Positions 16,989 to 24,791 of a stretch of DNA of 42,231 nucleotides are shown here, one piece after another; positions within the stretch are counted from its first letter, which is position 1, and each line of letters starts with the position of its first letter. This DNA comes from Candidatus Poribacteria bacterium (lineage in GTDB: Bacteria; Poribacteria; WGA-4E; WGA-3G), in NCBI GenBank assembly GCA_021295715.1, contig JAGWBV010000079.1, forward strand, positions 3,876-46,106, in the 5' to 3' direction. The position numbers and the translations under genes are program-made. The notes beneath the pieces are model-generated. The model was not told the origin of the DNA. It ran no database searches and saw only the letters and a list, made by a program, of their open reading frames with translations.

Positions 16989-17738
16989 TTATGTGAGTAT
17001 AGACTTTAGTATCTCAAGAATATCTTCATGGTGTGAAGGGCTAAGCATTCCGAACACTTTCACCATCTCAATAACTATGCTGTAGTTGCTCTTATCTATC
17101 ACAAATTGCGCTATTTCTTTTTTCTCTGCAATACGACCAATTAGGCTTTCGCTCACCTGAAGTTCTGTAATAGAAAAACATAAATAAAGCATTGGTTGGA
17201 TACCAATTGCGTTTTGCTTTTCCCGTATGGTAATCTCTGCAATGATTTCATATTTTCCAAATTTATATACAAGTTGTGGATAATTCAGGGTCATTCCAAA
17301 GAACGTAGTGTCATTAATTTGTTTCTCAACAGGATGTGTTCTGGTTATCTGGCAATCCGGGTGATTAGAGATCAAGTTCTTTTCATCCAGATGAGATAAA
17401 AATTCAACAGTCCCCTTTAATTCTGAAGAAGTAATCATATCCCAAGAATAGAAGTAATATAGATATTCGGACAACTCGTACAAAACCTTCTTCTTGCCAT
17501 TGGCTCCAATGAACGATATTTGAGGCAAGGAGGAATTACTCCTTTTCGCGTATTCTAAATCGTAACCTATTTGCCACTCAACATAATTGTTTTGGGTGAG
17601 AGGCACACTTCTGGTAGCATGTGGGTTGCCATACTCATAAAACATGCTCCTTGATTTAATTCTTATTTTCCGCTTATGTTCTGCAAGCGGAATATCTACA
17701 AGGATTCTCTTGTTCTCTTCATCAAACATGATGCTCAC
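16989..17738 (-). CDS. probable restriction endonuclease partner of the adjacent methyltransferase
   Basis: The 249-residue product matches no family I can name. It overlaps the 3' end of the methyltransferase gene by 17 bases, as expected for a cotranscribed type II pair. A stretch KYEIIAEITIREK (about 165-177) could be part of a PD-(D/E)xK-like core, but this is a weak guess. Codon use is markedly AT-rich (many AAA, ATT, TAT) compared with neighbours, consistent with horizontal transfer. Function as the nuclease rests on position alone. Confidence 0.5.
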   Translation of the reverse strand: MSIMFDEENKRILVDIPLAEHKRKIRIKSRSMFYEYGNPHATRSVPLTQNNYVEWQIGYDLEYAKRSNSSLPQISFIGANGKKKVLYELSEYLYYFYSWDMITSSELKGTVEFLSHLDEKNLISNHPDCQITRTHPVEKQINDTTFFGMTLNYPQLVYKFGKYEIIAEITIREKQNAIGIQPMLYLCFSITELQVSESLIGRIAEKKEIAQFVIDKSNYSIVIEMVKVFGMLSPSHHEDILEILKSILT

Positions 17739-18900
17739 CCAACAATAATTTGAAATACATATCTAATTCAGATGCGGTCTGTTGCTCCTCCATCGGATTA
17801 ATCTGAAAATGTTTTTTTAGGAAAGGATGATGTCTAACAGTATCATTGATAAAACAGGATTTATATTGTCTGAAAAGCTCATCATCTATAAGTACATCAC
17901 AATTTCCAAAATAGAAAGGAAGTCTATGCAGGTTTCTTTTGAACACATCTACATAGGCATAATAATCAAGTTTTCGTTTGTCAATTACAATTGTATTCGC
18001 GCTATAACTTTCAACGAAAGTGCGATTTCTTTTTAATGCGTTGATGTCTCGCATCGTCCAAAAAAACAGAGAATCCTCATTTTCGGAGTGATGGATATTT
18101 CCCTCTATCGATGAAAATAAGGGATAATCAGATGTTGGTCGCTTCTTCTTCGGATATTTATCAATGTAACCCGTAATATAATCAAAATCATCAAGACAAA
18201 AATCGCTTTTATCTGCTACACGGAAACGGAAAGAGCGGACAAAATTGCAGGTCATTCCTTGCGTATTTCTCTGGTAAAGCGCAAGGATAATTGGGAAAGG
18301 TGTGTGTTTCGCGGATTCAGGAAATTCCCAACTGCTGATTAATAGACCATCTAACAATCTATAGTTCGCAGTGAACTCCTTTAATCGTCTAAAATTCGTA
18401 GGTTTTATTAAATAGGATAACGGATGCAAAACACAAATGAGGTCCGCCTCGAGTTTATTATAGGAACGAAGAAATGATATGCCTAAGTCTCGACACGCTA
18501 TATCTTCATCAATGTCAAAATCGACATTTTTGATACTTTGACGAATAAGTGATGTTCTATCGTTATAGGGAGGGTTTCCAACCACTATCAAATTGGACTG
18601 CTGAGGAATAGCGAATTTTGCCCTTGATACATTGCATAACGCATTCGTCCGAAAGAACCAAACTTTATCGTTGTTCTTTTTCGCCACATCGATTGCAGTT
18701 TCATCAATATCACATCCAATTGTGATAGACCGTTTGCTATTTCTCAGAAAATCCCCGTATCCACACGCGCTATCAATGATAATGGTCTGTGAAGACACAT
18801 AAGGCGCAATCATCTCCCAAGCGATATTCACAATCTCGGGTGGCGTATAATAACTCCCTAAATTCACTCTGTTCTCATACGCTAAGTGTGCTTGACTCAT
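17722..18900 (-). CDS. type II N6-adenine DNA methyltransferase
   Basis: The 392-residue enzyme has the motif order of gamma-class N6-adenine methyltransferases: motif X-like YTPPEIVNIAW (about 18-28), AdoMet motif I DSACGYGDFL (about 43-52) and catalytic NPPYND (about 108-113). A C-terminal target-recognition region of about 200 residues follows. It would methylate adenine in a site recognised by the downstream endonuclease. The sequence is AT-rich like its partner and both differ from the surrounding genes, suggesting acquisition as a unit. The recognition site cannot be predicted. Confidence 0.85.
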   Translation of the reverse strand: MSQAHLAYENRVNLGSYYTPPEIVNIAWEMIAPYVSSQTIIIDSACGYGDFLRNSKRSITIGCDIDETAIDVAKKNNDKVWFFRTNALCNVSRAKFAIPQQSNLIVVGNPPYNDRTSLIRQSIKNVDFDIDEDIACRDLGISFLRSYNKLEADLICVLHPLSYLIKPTNFRRLKEFTANYRLLDGLLISSWEFPESAKHTPFPIILALYQRNTQGMTCNFVRSFRFRVADKSDFCLDDFDYITGYIDKYPKKKRPTSDYPLFSSIEGNIHHSENEDSLFFWTMRDINALKRNRTFVESYSANTIVIDKRKLDYYAYVDVFKRNLHRLPFYFGNCDVLIDDELFRQYKSCFINDTVRHHPFLKKHFQINPMEEQQTASELDMYFKLLLGEHHV

Positions 18901-18983
18901 TTTTTTAGGAAGATTTTCTCCTCACAAGAAACATCGTTCCTTGAGGGTTGAAACAATATGTTATGATGGTAAACCCCAAACCG

Positions 18984-19700
18984 CTACAGATTTTGATTAA
19001 TCCACGCGACGACTTTTTCGACCATGACGAGAGTGCCATCACCAGAAAAGACGTGATCCACACCCGGCAGTTCGAGAAGCTCCGTATCTTCGTTTGCGTG
19101 CTGTAGGATGTCGTGGCTATCCTCAATAGGAACGATATCGTCCTCAGTGCCGTGCACCAAAAGCCATGGAACCGCAAACTGACTCGCGTTTTTTGCGACA
19201 CTGTCTATTGTCGCCATATCATCTACATAAGTTTGTGAGAGTGGGCAATCAGGCTCATCCCACATAAAGCCTTCATCGGGTGTGGCATCACCGAATTCAC
19301 GTTCTGCAAACGCTTTTGTGTGCACCATTCCCGCGAGCGAGACGAGTGCTTGTATGCGTTCATCGGCAGCAGCACGCAGTACGCCAACCGCACCGCCCAT
19401 GCTATGTCCTACGTAGCAGACGTTGTATCCATCAAGCGCGTCAATGACATTTCCGAGGTCTGCCACCTCTTTTGTGATAGTGGAATCTGTAAATGCCCCC
19501 TCCGAATCACCGTTGCCGGAGAAGGAGAAGCGCAGCGCAGAAATGCCAGCCTCAGCAAGCCCCTCTGCCAAAGCGACGAGTGCAGGTCTGTCCTTGTTGC
19601 CGGTAACGCCGTGTCCGATCACCACAATTCTGTCGCCCTCGCCTCTGTGAACGGAGTAATCAAGGCGTTCACCGTGTTCGTTTCTAATTTCGCCCAACAT
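18984..19700 (-). CDS. alpha/beta hydrolase
   Basis: The 238-residue product is a compact serine hydrolase. The oxyanion/nucleophile region is VIGHGVTGNKDRP at the N-terminus and GHSMGGAVG (Ser at about 99). The acid is in HGTEDDIVP (about 187) and the His in LPGVDHVFSG (about 218). It resembles small cytoplasmic esterases of the FrsA/YjfP or acylglycerol lipase-like group; the substrate is unknown. The ATG at 19700 is chosen because AAGGTGG lies just upstream; a GTG at 19709 would overlap that site. Confidence 0.85.
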   Translation of the reverse strand: MLGEIRNEHGERLDYSVHRGEGDRIVVIGHGVTGNKDRPALVALAEGLAEAGISALRFSFSGNGDSEGAFTDSTITKEVADLGNVIDALDGYNVCYVGHSMGGAVGVLRAAADERIQALVSLAGMVHTKAFAEREFGDATPDEGFMWDEPDCPLSQTYVDDMATIDSVAKNASQFAVPWLLVHGTEDDIVPIEDSHDILQHANEDTELLELPGVDHVFSGDGTLVMVEKVVAWINQNL

Positions 19701-19756
19701 AAAAGCCACCTTTGCTACATTTTGCAGTTCCTGCCGTATTTTCTACAGATATTGTA

Positions 19757-20086
19757 CTAATCTGCCGAAACAATCTTCTCTAGGACCTCTTGAAGATAGA
19801 CATCTATTTCTAATTGACGACGTGCTGCGTTCAATGCAATCCGACTGTACAATTCAGGGGTTGTTTCGATCGTGAGTGTCCCTGAGAAAGGTTTATCTGG
19901 TATTTTTCCTTGTTCTTCGCAGACTTCAAAGTAAACCTCAAGTGACTTCTGCATCTCTGTTCGAAGTTCGGTTACGGATGCTCCATAAAATGTAATTACA
20001 TCTTGTGTATTGATCACAGTTCCATGAAAGAGGTCTATTTCCGGATCAAAATCAACGACTCCGATATAACCTTTATACTCAATCAT
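19757..20086 (-). CDS. HicB-family antitoxin-like protein (solitary)
   Basis: The 109-residue product matches the long HicB type: an N-terminal HicB fold (YKGYIGVVDFDPEIDLFHGTVINTQDVITFYGASVTELRTEM), a PFSGTLTIETTPELYSRIALNAAR stretch and a C-terminal ribbon-helix-helix-like end. HicB normally neutralises the HicA mRNA interferase and represses its own operon. No HicA-like frame of 50-90 codons lies on either side, so this is solitary and may now be only a DNA-binding regulator. Confidence 0.75.
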   Translation of the reverse strand: MIEYKGYIGVVDFDPEIDLFHGTVINTQDVITFYGASVTELRTEMQKSLEVYFEVCEEQGKIPDKPFSGTLTIETTPELYSRIALNAARRQLEIDVYLQEVLEKIVSAD

Positions 20087-20202
20087 AGTGTAATCCCGCT
20101 GTTCATCCGTTATGTATCATGACATTATTTCAAACACATTAGCAGCAGCGCGAGAAGCTGCGCTACTGCTAATTTTCGTCACCTTACAAAACAGATATCG
20201 AA

Positions 20203-22500
20203 TTAGTGTCCATTGCTTTTCAACGCTTGGACAACCTTCTCCGGTTTGATCGGCAATTCGGTAATCCGCACACCGATAGCATCTTTGACAGCGTTCGCCA
20301 TCGTTGCCAATGTTGGCGTAATCGGTGGTTCACCAACACCTTTGGCACCATAGGGACCGTTGGGGGCAGGCACTTCAACAATGACAGATTCGACCGTTGG
20401 AAGATCTGCCGAGGTTGGGACGCGGTAATCGACAAAGCCGGGATTAACGTTACCGTTCTCGCCGTACTGCATCTCTTCCATCATTGCCCAAGCATACCCT
20501 TGGACTGTGCCACCTTCGATTTGTCCTTCAACAGCCATCGGGTTGATAGCGTAGCCGACATCTTGCGAAGCGACGAGTTTGAGGACTCTCGTTCTGCCGG
20601 TGTCTGGATCTACTTCAACTTTTGCAATCTGCGCGGCGAGTGCCGGTGTGCTGGGTTGTCGAGCGAAGGAACCTTTTCCAACGATAGGACCCCCGGTTGT
20701 GGACAGGCTATACGCCGCAAGTTCACCCAACGAAATGGATTTCGGCGGATCTGCGGTAACAACATGGACCTCTCCATCTTTGAGTTCGAGATTGTCCACG
20801 TTCATATTGAGTCTCTCAGAGGCGAGTTCAAGAATTCGTTGGTGAGCGTCTTCCGCTGCCAATTTTGCGGTGTTGCCCATTGTGAAGGTAACAACACTGC
20901 CACCCGAACCGGTAGAATAGGGTGCGGAATCTGTATCGCCGCGTCGAATCGTGACGCTTTCATACGGCACTGTCAGGATTTCGGCGATAATCTGTGAAAT
21001 CGCGGTATCCGTTCCGGTGATGTCCATAGACCCATGGAAGATACGGGCACTCCCGTCTTCATGGACAGAAACATAAACACCACCGGGTCCACAGCCGTTT
21101 GTCCAATCGCCAACAGCGACACCCCATCCTTGGTTCTCACCGGCTTCCCGATCCCACCATCCAGCGGCATCAGCGACGGCTTCCAAAGTCTCTTTGTAAC
21201 CCACTTTCGGTTCCTCTGCGCCTGCGGGGACGGGGTCACCTTCTTCGCGCATGTTTATCAGACGGAACTTAACGGGATCCATGCCGATACGTTCAGCGAT
21301 CTCGTCGAGTTGGGATTCACCTGCGAAAATCGCTTGTGGGGCACCGGGCGCTCTGTAAGCAGCAGTACCAGATTTGTTGGTGTGAACACCATAAGCGTCT
21401 ACCTTGAGATTCGGAATTTTATAGACCCCGCGTACTCGAATCGTGCTACCGATGGATGCGCCGGAGACGGAACCGGAATCCCAAAAAGCGAGTGCTTCCC
21501 GCGCAAGGATGCGTCCGTCGTTCGTGGCACCTGTTTTGATTTTAATAACACAACCGGGTGCCGGTCTACCATCAATGAATTCCTCTTCACGCGTCATCTG
21601 GACACGGACGGGACGCCCTGTTTTCTGCGAAAGCAGCACCGCAGGAACGTGCGTAATAATCACACCGAAACGTCCACCAAAACCGCCGCCCATTGTTGTG
21701 CCGATGACATTAATTTGCGTCAACGGAATACCAAGGGTTCCAGCAATACCTGAACGGATCGCGAACGGGCCTTGTGTGGATGCCCAGACCGTGATTTTAC
21801 CGGATGAATCTGCGCTGGCGACAGAGACGTGCGGCTCCATGTAAGTTTGGTGGACCCGTGGAATTACATAGGTATCTTCAACAACGACATCCGATTCAGC
21901 AAATCCTTTCTCAACATCACCCGCTTCGGAGTGGCTTTCGGCGGAGATGTTATAGTAAACTTCATCAGGATATTCCTCTAATGCTGCCTCAAGTCTGCTG
22001 ATTTCGTCGCTGTGATCGTTTTCCTTATCGCGAGAGAGTCTCCGGATCTGTGTACTGATTCCCCTTCGATTGGGACCATCCTTTGTTGCATCACCGTGCA
22101 GGCGAGGTGCTGATGGCTGAATCGCTTCCATAACGTCTTGCACAACCGGTAGGACTTCGTATTCAATTTTAACGAGTTCAGCGGCTTCCTCGGCAACATC
22201 GGGATCGGTCGCTGCAACGGCAGCAAGCGGTTCACCCAAGTAAAGGACTTTATCAGTCGCGAAGACTCTTCTACCGCTCGGTACATCGTCTTGCGTAATA
22301 ATCGCCCTGACACCGGGAAGTTTTTCGGCTTCGCTGGTGTCAATGCTGAGTATGTTGGCGTGTGCATGTTTACTGCGGACGATTTTACCATAGAGCATAC
22401 CGGGTGGATGAACATCTGCCCCGTATTGAGCGGCACCGGTTACCTTTTCAACAGCATCAACACGTGCGACCGTTTGTCCGACAACAGTATATTCTGACAT
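20203..22500 (-). CDS. CO/xanthine dehydrogenase-type molybdenum subunit (CoxL/XdhA-like)
   Basis: The 765-residue product is the large molybdopterin subunit of the xanthine oxidase family: N-terminal a/b hammerhead (GQTVARVDAVEKVTGAAQYGADV), TMGGGFGGRFG cofactor loop (about 268), YRAPGAPQ (about 365) and the catalytic Glu in GAKGVGEPPITPT near the C-terminus. The active-site loop of true CO dehydrogenase (AYRCSFR) is not present, so it oxidises another substrate, probably an aldehyde or N-heterocycle. The ATG at 22500 follows AAGGAGAATGAG. It is last in a minus-strand operon CoxM - CoxS - zinc-ribbon - CoxL. The product is cytoplasmic with FAD and 2Fe-2S partners. Confidence 0.9.
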   Translation of the reverse strand: MSEYTVVGQTVARVDAVEKVTGAAQYGADVHPPGMLYGKIVRSKHAHANILSIDTSEAEKLPGVRAIITQDDVPSGRRVFATDKVLYLGEPLAAVAATDPDVAEEAAELVKIEYEVLPVVQDVMEAIQPSAPRLHGDATKDGPNRRGISTQIRRLSRDKENDHSDEISRLEAALEEYPDEVYYNISAESHSEAGDVEKGFAESDVVVEDTYVIPRVHQTYMEPHVSVASADSSGKITVWASTQGPFAIRSGIAGTLGIPLTQINVIGTTMGGGFGGRFGVIITHVPAVLLSQKTGRPVRVQMTREEEFIDGRPAPGCVIKIKTGATNDGRILAREALAFWDSGSVSGASIGSTIRVRGVYKIPNLKVDAYGVHTNKSGTAAYRAPGAPQAIFAGESQLDEIAERIGMDPVKFRLINMREEGDPVPAGAEEPKVGYKETLEAVADAAGWWDREAGENQGWGVAVGDWTNGCGPGGVYVSVHEDGSARIFHGSMDITGTDTAISQIIAEILTVPYESVTIRRGDTDSAPYSTGSGGSVVTFTMGNTAKLAAEDAHQRILELASERLNMNVDNLELKDGEVHVVTADPPKSISLGELAAYSLSTTGGPIVGKGSFARQPSTPALAAQIAKVEVDPDTGRTRVLKLVASQDVGYAINPMAVEGQIEGGTVQGYAWAMMEEMQYGENGNVNPGFVDYRVPTSADLPTVESVIVEVPAPNGPYGAKGVGEPPITPTLATMANAVKDAIGVRITELPIKPEKVVQALKSNGH

Positions 22501-22528
22501 CTCATTCTCCTTTTTCATGTGATAACTA

Positions 22529-22759
22529 TTATGCACTTGCAACGAGTTGGTGGAGTTTACCGCGTCCGATAGCAGTATTGCATTTTTTACAGACTTTGAC
22601 GGTATTCTCTCCGACTTCTCGTTCGTAAAGGACCTTCACACCGGTGCGCTCACAAACTGGACAGGTTCCTCGACCGTTGTTATATTCACCGTTGTGGACT
22701 ACCCCGTTCGGATCTATGTAAAGGTGTCTTATGCCTTTTCCTCGATGAGTCTTTGCCAT
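22529..22759 (-). CDS. small zinc-ribbon protein inside the Cox-type operon
   Basis: The 76-residue product has two Cys pairs (TCPVC at about 32-36 and VCKKC at about 55-59) in a classic zinc-ribbon spacing and a basic C-terminus. AGGAGAAAGC before the ATG is a strong ribosome site, so it is expressed. It sits between the iron-sulfur and molybdenum subunits. It may help cofactor insertion or maturation, or may bind nucleic acid; neither is shown. I do not recognise a named family. Confidence 0.7.
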   Translation of the reverse strand: MAKTHRGKGIRHLYIDPNGVVHNGEYNNGRGTCPVCERTGVKVLYEREVGENTVKVCKKCNTAIGRGKLHQLVASA

Positions 22760-22774
22760 GCTTTCTCCTAATAT

Positions 22775-22807
22775 TGGCTATCAGCAATCGGCTTTCGGCT
22801 ATCAGTG
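22775..22807. repeat. GGCTATCAGCAATCGGC-type short repeat
   Basis: Two alternating units, GGCTATCAGCAATCGGCTTT and CGGCTATCAG, of the same short-repeat family as 9224, 33846 and 37328. It occupies the gap between the CoxS-type and zinc-ribbon genes. Confidence 0.55.
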
Positions 22808-22828
22808 AAGAGGTTTTCTGATTCAGGT

Positions 22829-23353
22829 TCAGGTGCGCCCTCTTGACGCAAGCCGCGTGTGGACTTGCGTGACAATGCCGATGACCGATGGCTGATGGTT
22901 ATTTTGCAGATGTTTGGCAAGAATCTTTGTGTATCCGGTGCAACGGCAGATATTCCCGCCGAGTGCATGCCTGAATTCTTCTTCGGTCCTTTCCGGATTT
23001 TCGTCTAAAAGTGCCTTTGCTGCCATGATGAAACCGGGGGTACAGAAACCACACTGATAACCGCCTGTGTTAATAAACGCCTGTTGGACAGGATGAAGTT
23101 CACCGTCACTGGCTAACCCTTCAATGGTGGTAATCTCTTTTTCAGAAGCCGTGACACCGAGCACCATACAGGATGTAACGGCTTTACCATCAACAATAAC
23201 AGTGCAGGCACCGCAGTCGCCTGTACTACACCCTTCTTTGGTACCCGTTAAACCGATCGTATCGCGGAGCACAGCCAACAGGGTTTTGCGTGGTTCAATG
23301 AGTAAATCGTATTCGTCCCCGTTAACCTTTAGACTGACAGGGTGTTTTGCCAT
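22829..23353 (-). CDS. 2Fe-2S subunit of the Cox/xanthine dehydrogenase-type enzyme (CoxS-like)
   Basis: The 174-residue product has a plant-type ferredoxin domain (CSTGDCGACTVIVDGKAVTSC, about 42-62) and the second all-helical 2Fe-2S domain (QCGFCTPGFIM and ICRCTGYTKI, about 100-145). It passes electrons from the molybdenum centre to FAD. Members usually end soon after CRCTGYTKI; here about 25 extra residues (NNHQPSVIGIVTQVHTRL...) look as though the frame runs into repeat DNA. The ATG at 23353 is preceded by GGAGAAAAAAT and by leader repeat copy 5. Confidence 0.9.
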   Translation of the reverse strand: MAKHPVSLKVNGDEYDLLIEPRKTLLAVLRDTIGLTGTKEGCSTGDCGACTVIVDGKAVTSCMVLGVTASEKEITTIEGLASDGELHPVQQAFINTGGYQCGFCTPGFIMAAKALLDENPERTEEEFRHALGGNICRCTGYTKILAKHLQNNHQPSVIGIVTQVHTRLASRGRT

Positions 23354-23490
23354 ATTTTTTCTCCTTTTTTAATCTTACCTTGCGGATTTTTAACTATTCC
23401 TTGCGGAGGAATAACGTGCGTTCCAACTCTAACGTGCGTCCCTCAAACCCGCCCTCCGCTACGCTTACGGGCTACGGGTTTGGAACTAAC
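23354..23490 (-). repeat. leader repeat copy 5 with a doubled downstream module
   Basis: Minus strand: CGTAGCCCGTAAGCGTAGCG with GAGGGCGGG (about 23477-23446), a middle part, then two downstream modules in tandem (CCGCAAGGAATAGTTAAAAA at 23406-23387 and CCGCAAGGTAAGATTAAAAA at 23385-23366), followed by GGAGAAAAAAT and the CoxS ATG. Confidence 0.75.
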
Positions 23491-23502
23491 GAAAACCTCT
23501 GA

Positions 23503-23521
23503 ACCGACTGCTAATTGCTAT
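23503..23521. repeat. ACCGACTGCTAATTGCT short repeat
   Basis: A single unit of the GACTGCTGATTGCT-type family placed between leader repeat copies 5 and 6. Confidence 0.45.
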
Positions 23522-23640
23522 TTTACCTTGCGGTTAAACAATTCTTAATTTTACCTTGCGGAAGCACAACGGACGTTTCAACTTTGACGTGCGTTGCTCA
23601 TATCCGCCTGCGCCGATGTTGCTGGCTTCTGTTCCGATTG
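23519..23640 (-). repeat. leader repeat copy 6, not next to a start codon
   Basis: Minus strand: a GCCAGCAACATCGGCGCAGG-CGGATAT upstream module (variant shared with copy 8), a middle rich in GACGT/AACGT, and two downstream modules (CCGCAAGGTAAAATTAA at about 23561-23543; CCGCAAGGTAAAAT at about 23533-23519). Copies 5 and 6 together fill the 313 bases between the FAD and iron-sulfur genes. Confidence 0.7.
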
Positions 23641-23666
23641 TAGGAGGGCGATAACAACAATTGGAC

Positions 23667-24515
23667 TTATGCCCTCGCGACTGCCTCTTGTAAGGTTCGC
23701 CTTGTAAGAACATCAACCATTTCTCTGCGATGTTCCGCGGAGCAACGTAAATCGGATATTGGGCTGGAGGCTGCTGCAGCGGCTTCGCCGGCTTGTTGCA
23801 GAAGTTCCGCTGTCAACTCGTTTCCTCTTAAAAGATTCTCTGCCTCCGTCGCACGAATCGGTGTAGGCGCGACAGCTGCGAGTCCGATTCGGGCATCTGT
23901 TATCGTCCCGTTGTCCAGATTGACAGCAGCAGCAACACCGATGAACGCCAGATCCATCACTTCACGGATTTTATGCTTGATGTAGTGGGAACCAGACGCG
24001 GGATTCGGCAAACGAAAGCGTGTGATAATCTCACCGGGTACTAAGACGGTCTGCCCGGGTCCTGTGAAAAGCTCGTCAATTGACACACTCCGCTCGCCAT
24101 CAGCACTTGCGATGTCAACCTGTGCGTCAGCGACCAGCAAACCGGCAACTGTATCTGCAGCAGGAGAAGCGTGCGCAATGTTGCCACCGACAGTTGCGAG
24201 ATTACGGATCTGGATAGAGCCGATTTCTGAGGCACCTTCTGCTAATGCAGTATGGTGATCCTGAATATCTGCCGATAATTCAACCTCTCGCACCTTCGTC
24301 ATCGCACCGACGCTAATACTGCCATCAGCTTCTGTGGTAACACCCGCTAATCCCGGAATTTTCTGCAAACTAATTACGGACTGCGGCGTTTCGGTGAGTG
24401 CCTTCATACCAATAACGAGGTCCGTTCCGCCAGCAAGGAGCTGCGCATGCTCCTGAGCGAACAGCCGCGATGCTTCCGCGAGGGTGGTAGGTTCAAAAAA
24501 CTCAAAACCTTTCAA
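23667..24515 (-). CDS. FAD-binding subunit of the Cox/xanthine dehydrogenase-type enzyme (CoxM-like)
   Basis: The 282-residue product is the molybdopterin dehydrogenase FAD-binding subunit. The pyrophosphate loops are AGGTDLVIGMK (about 26-36) and ATVGGNIAHASPAAD (about 102-116), followed by the C-terminal CO-dehydrogenase flavoprotein domain (HKIREVMDLAFIGVAAAV...). The start is taken as TTG at 24515 because GGAGG lies 8 bases upstream and the family begins at FEFFEPTTL; the frame is open to an upstream start at 24557, but that would lie inside leader repeat copy 7. First gene of the operon. Confidence 0.85.
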   Translation of the reverse strand: MKGFEFFEPTTLAEASRLFAQEHAQLLAGGTDLVIGMKALTETPQSVISLQKIPGLAGVTTEADGSISVGAMTKVREVELSADIQDHHTALAEGASEIGSIQIRNLATVGGNIAHASPAADTVAGLLVADAQVDIASADGERSVSIDELFTGPGQTVLVPGEIITRFRLPNPASGSHYIKHKIREVMDLAFIGVAAAVNLDNGTITDARIGLAAVAPTPIRATEAENLLRGNELTAELLQQAGEAAAAASSPISDLRCSAEHRREMVDVLTRRTLQEAVARA

Positions 24516-24527
24516 ATTTAATCCTCC

Positions 24528-24655
24528 ATTTTTAATTATTCCTTGCGGTTCGATCAAGTGGGTTTGTCGATGAACGTCCCTCTCCGTATATCCGCCCTCC
24601 TATCGCAGGTCTCCTATAAAGGCTTGCGGAACAATGTTACGGGCTACGTTTGCGA
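24528..24655 (-). repeat. leader repeat copy 7
   Basis: Minus strand: CGTAGCCCGTAAC, a 37-base insert not seen in copies 1-3, GGAGGGCGGATATACGGAGA, a middle part, and CCGCAAGGAATAATTAAAAA (24547-24528). It ends just before the GGAGG of the CoxM-like gene, so here the gene supplies its own ribosome site. The rest of the 276-base gap to 24791 shows no gene. Confidence 0.7.
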
Positions 24656-24791
24656 GGCTATTTATCATAACCCAGTACCGCTTCTCTTTAATTAATCAAG
24701 GCGTGTATATGTTTCCACAGACCCAACGACACCCTTTAAAGGATACCCGATTGAAGGGAACTTGTCAACTTTAAATTCGCTGAATGCGCTC

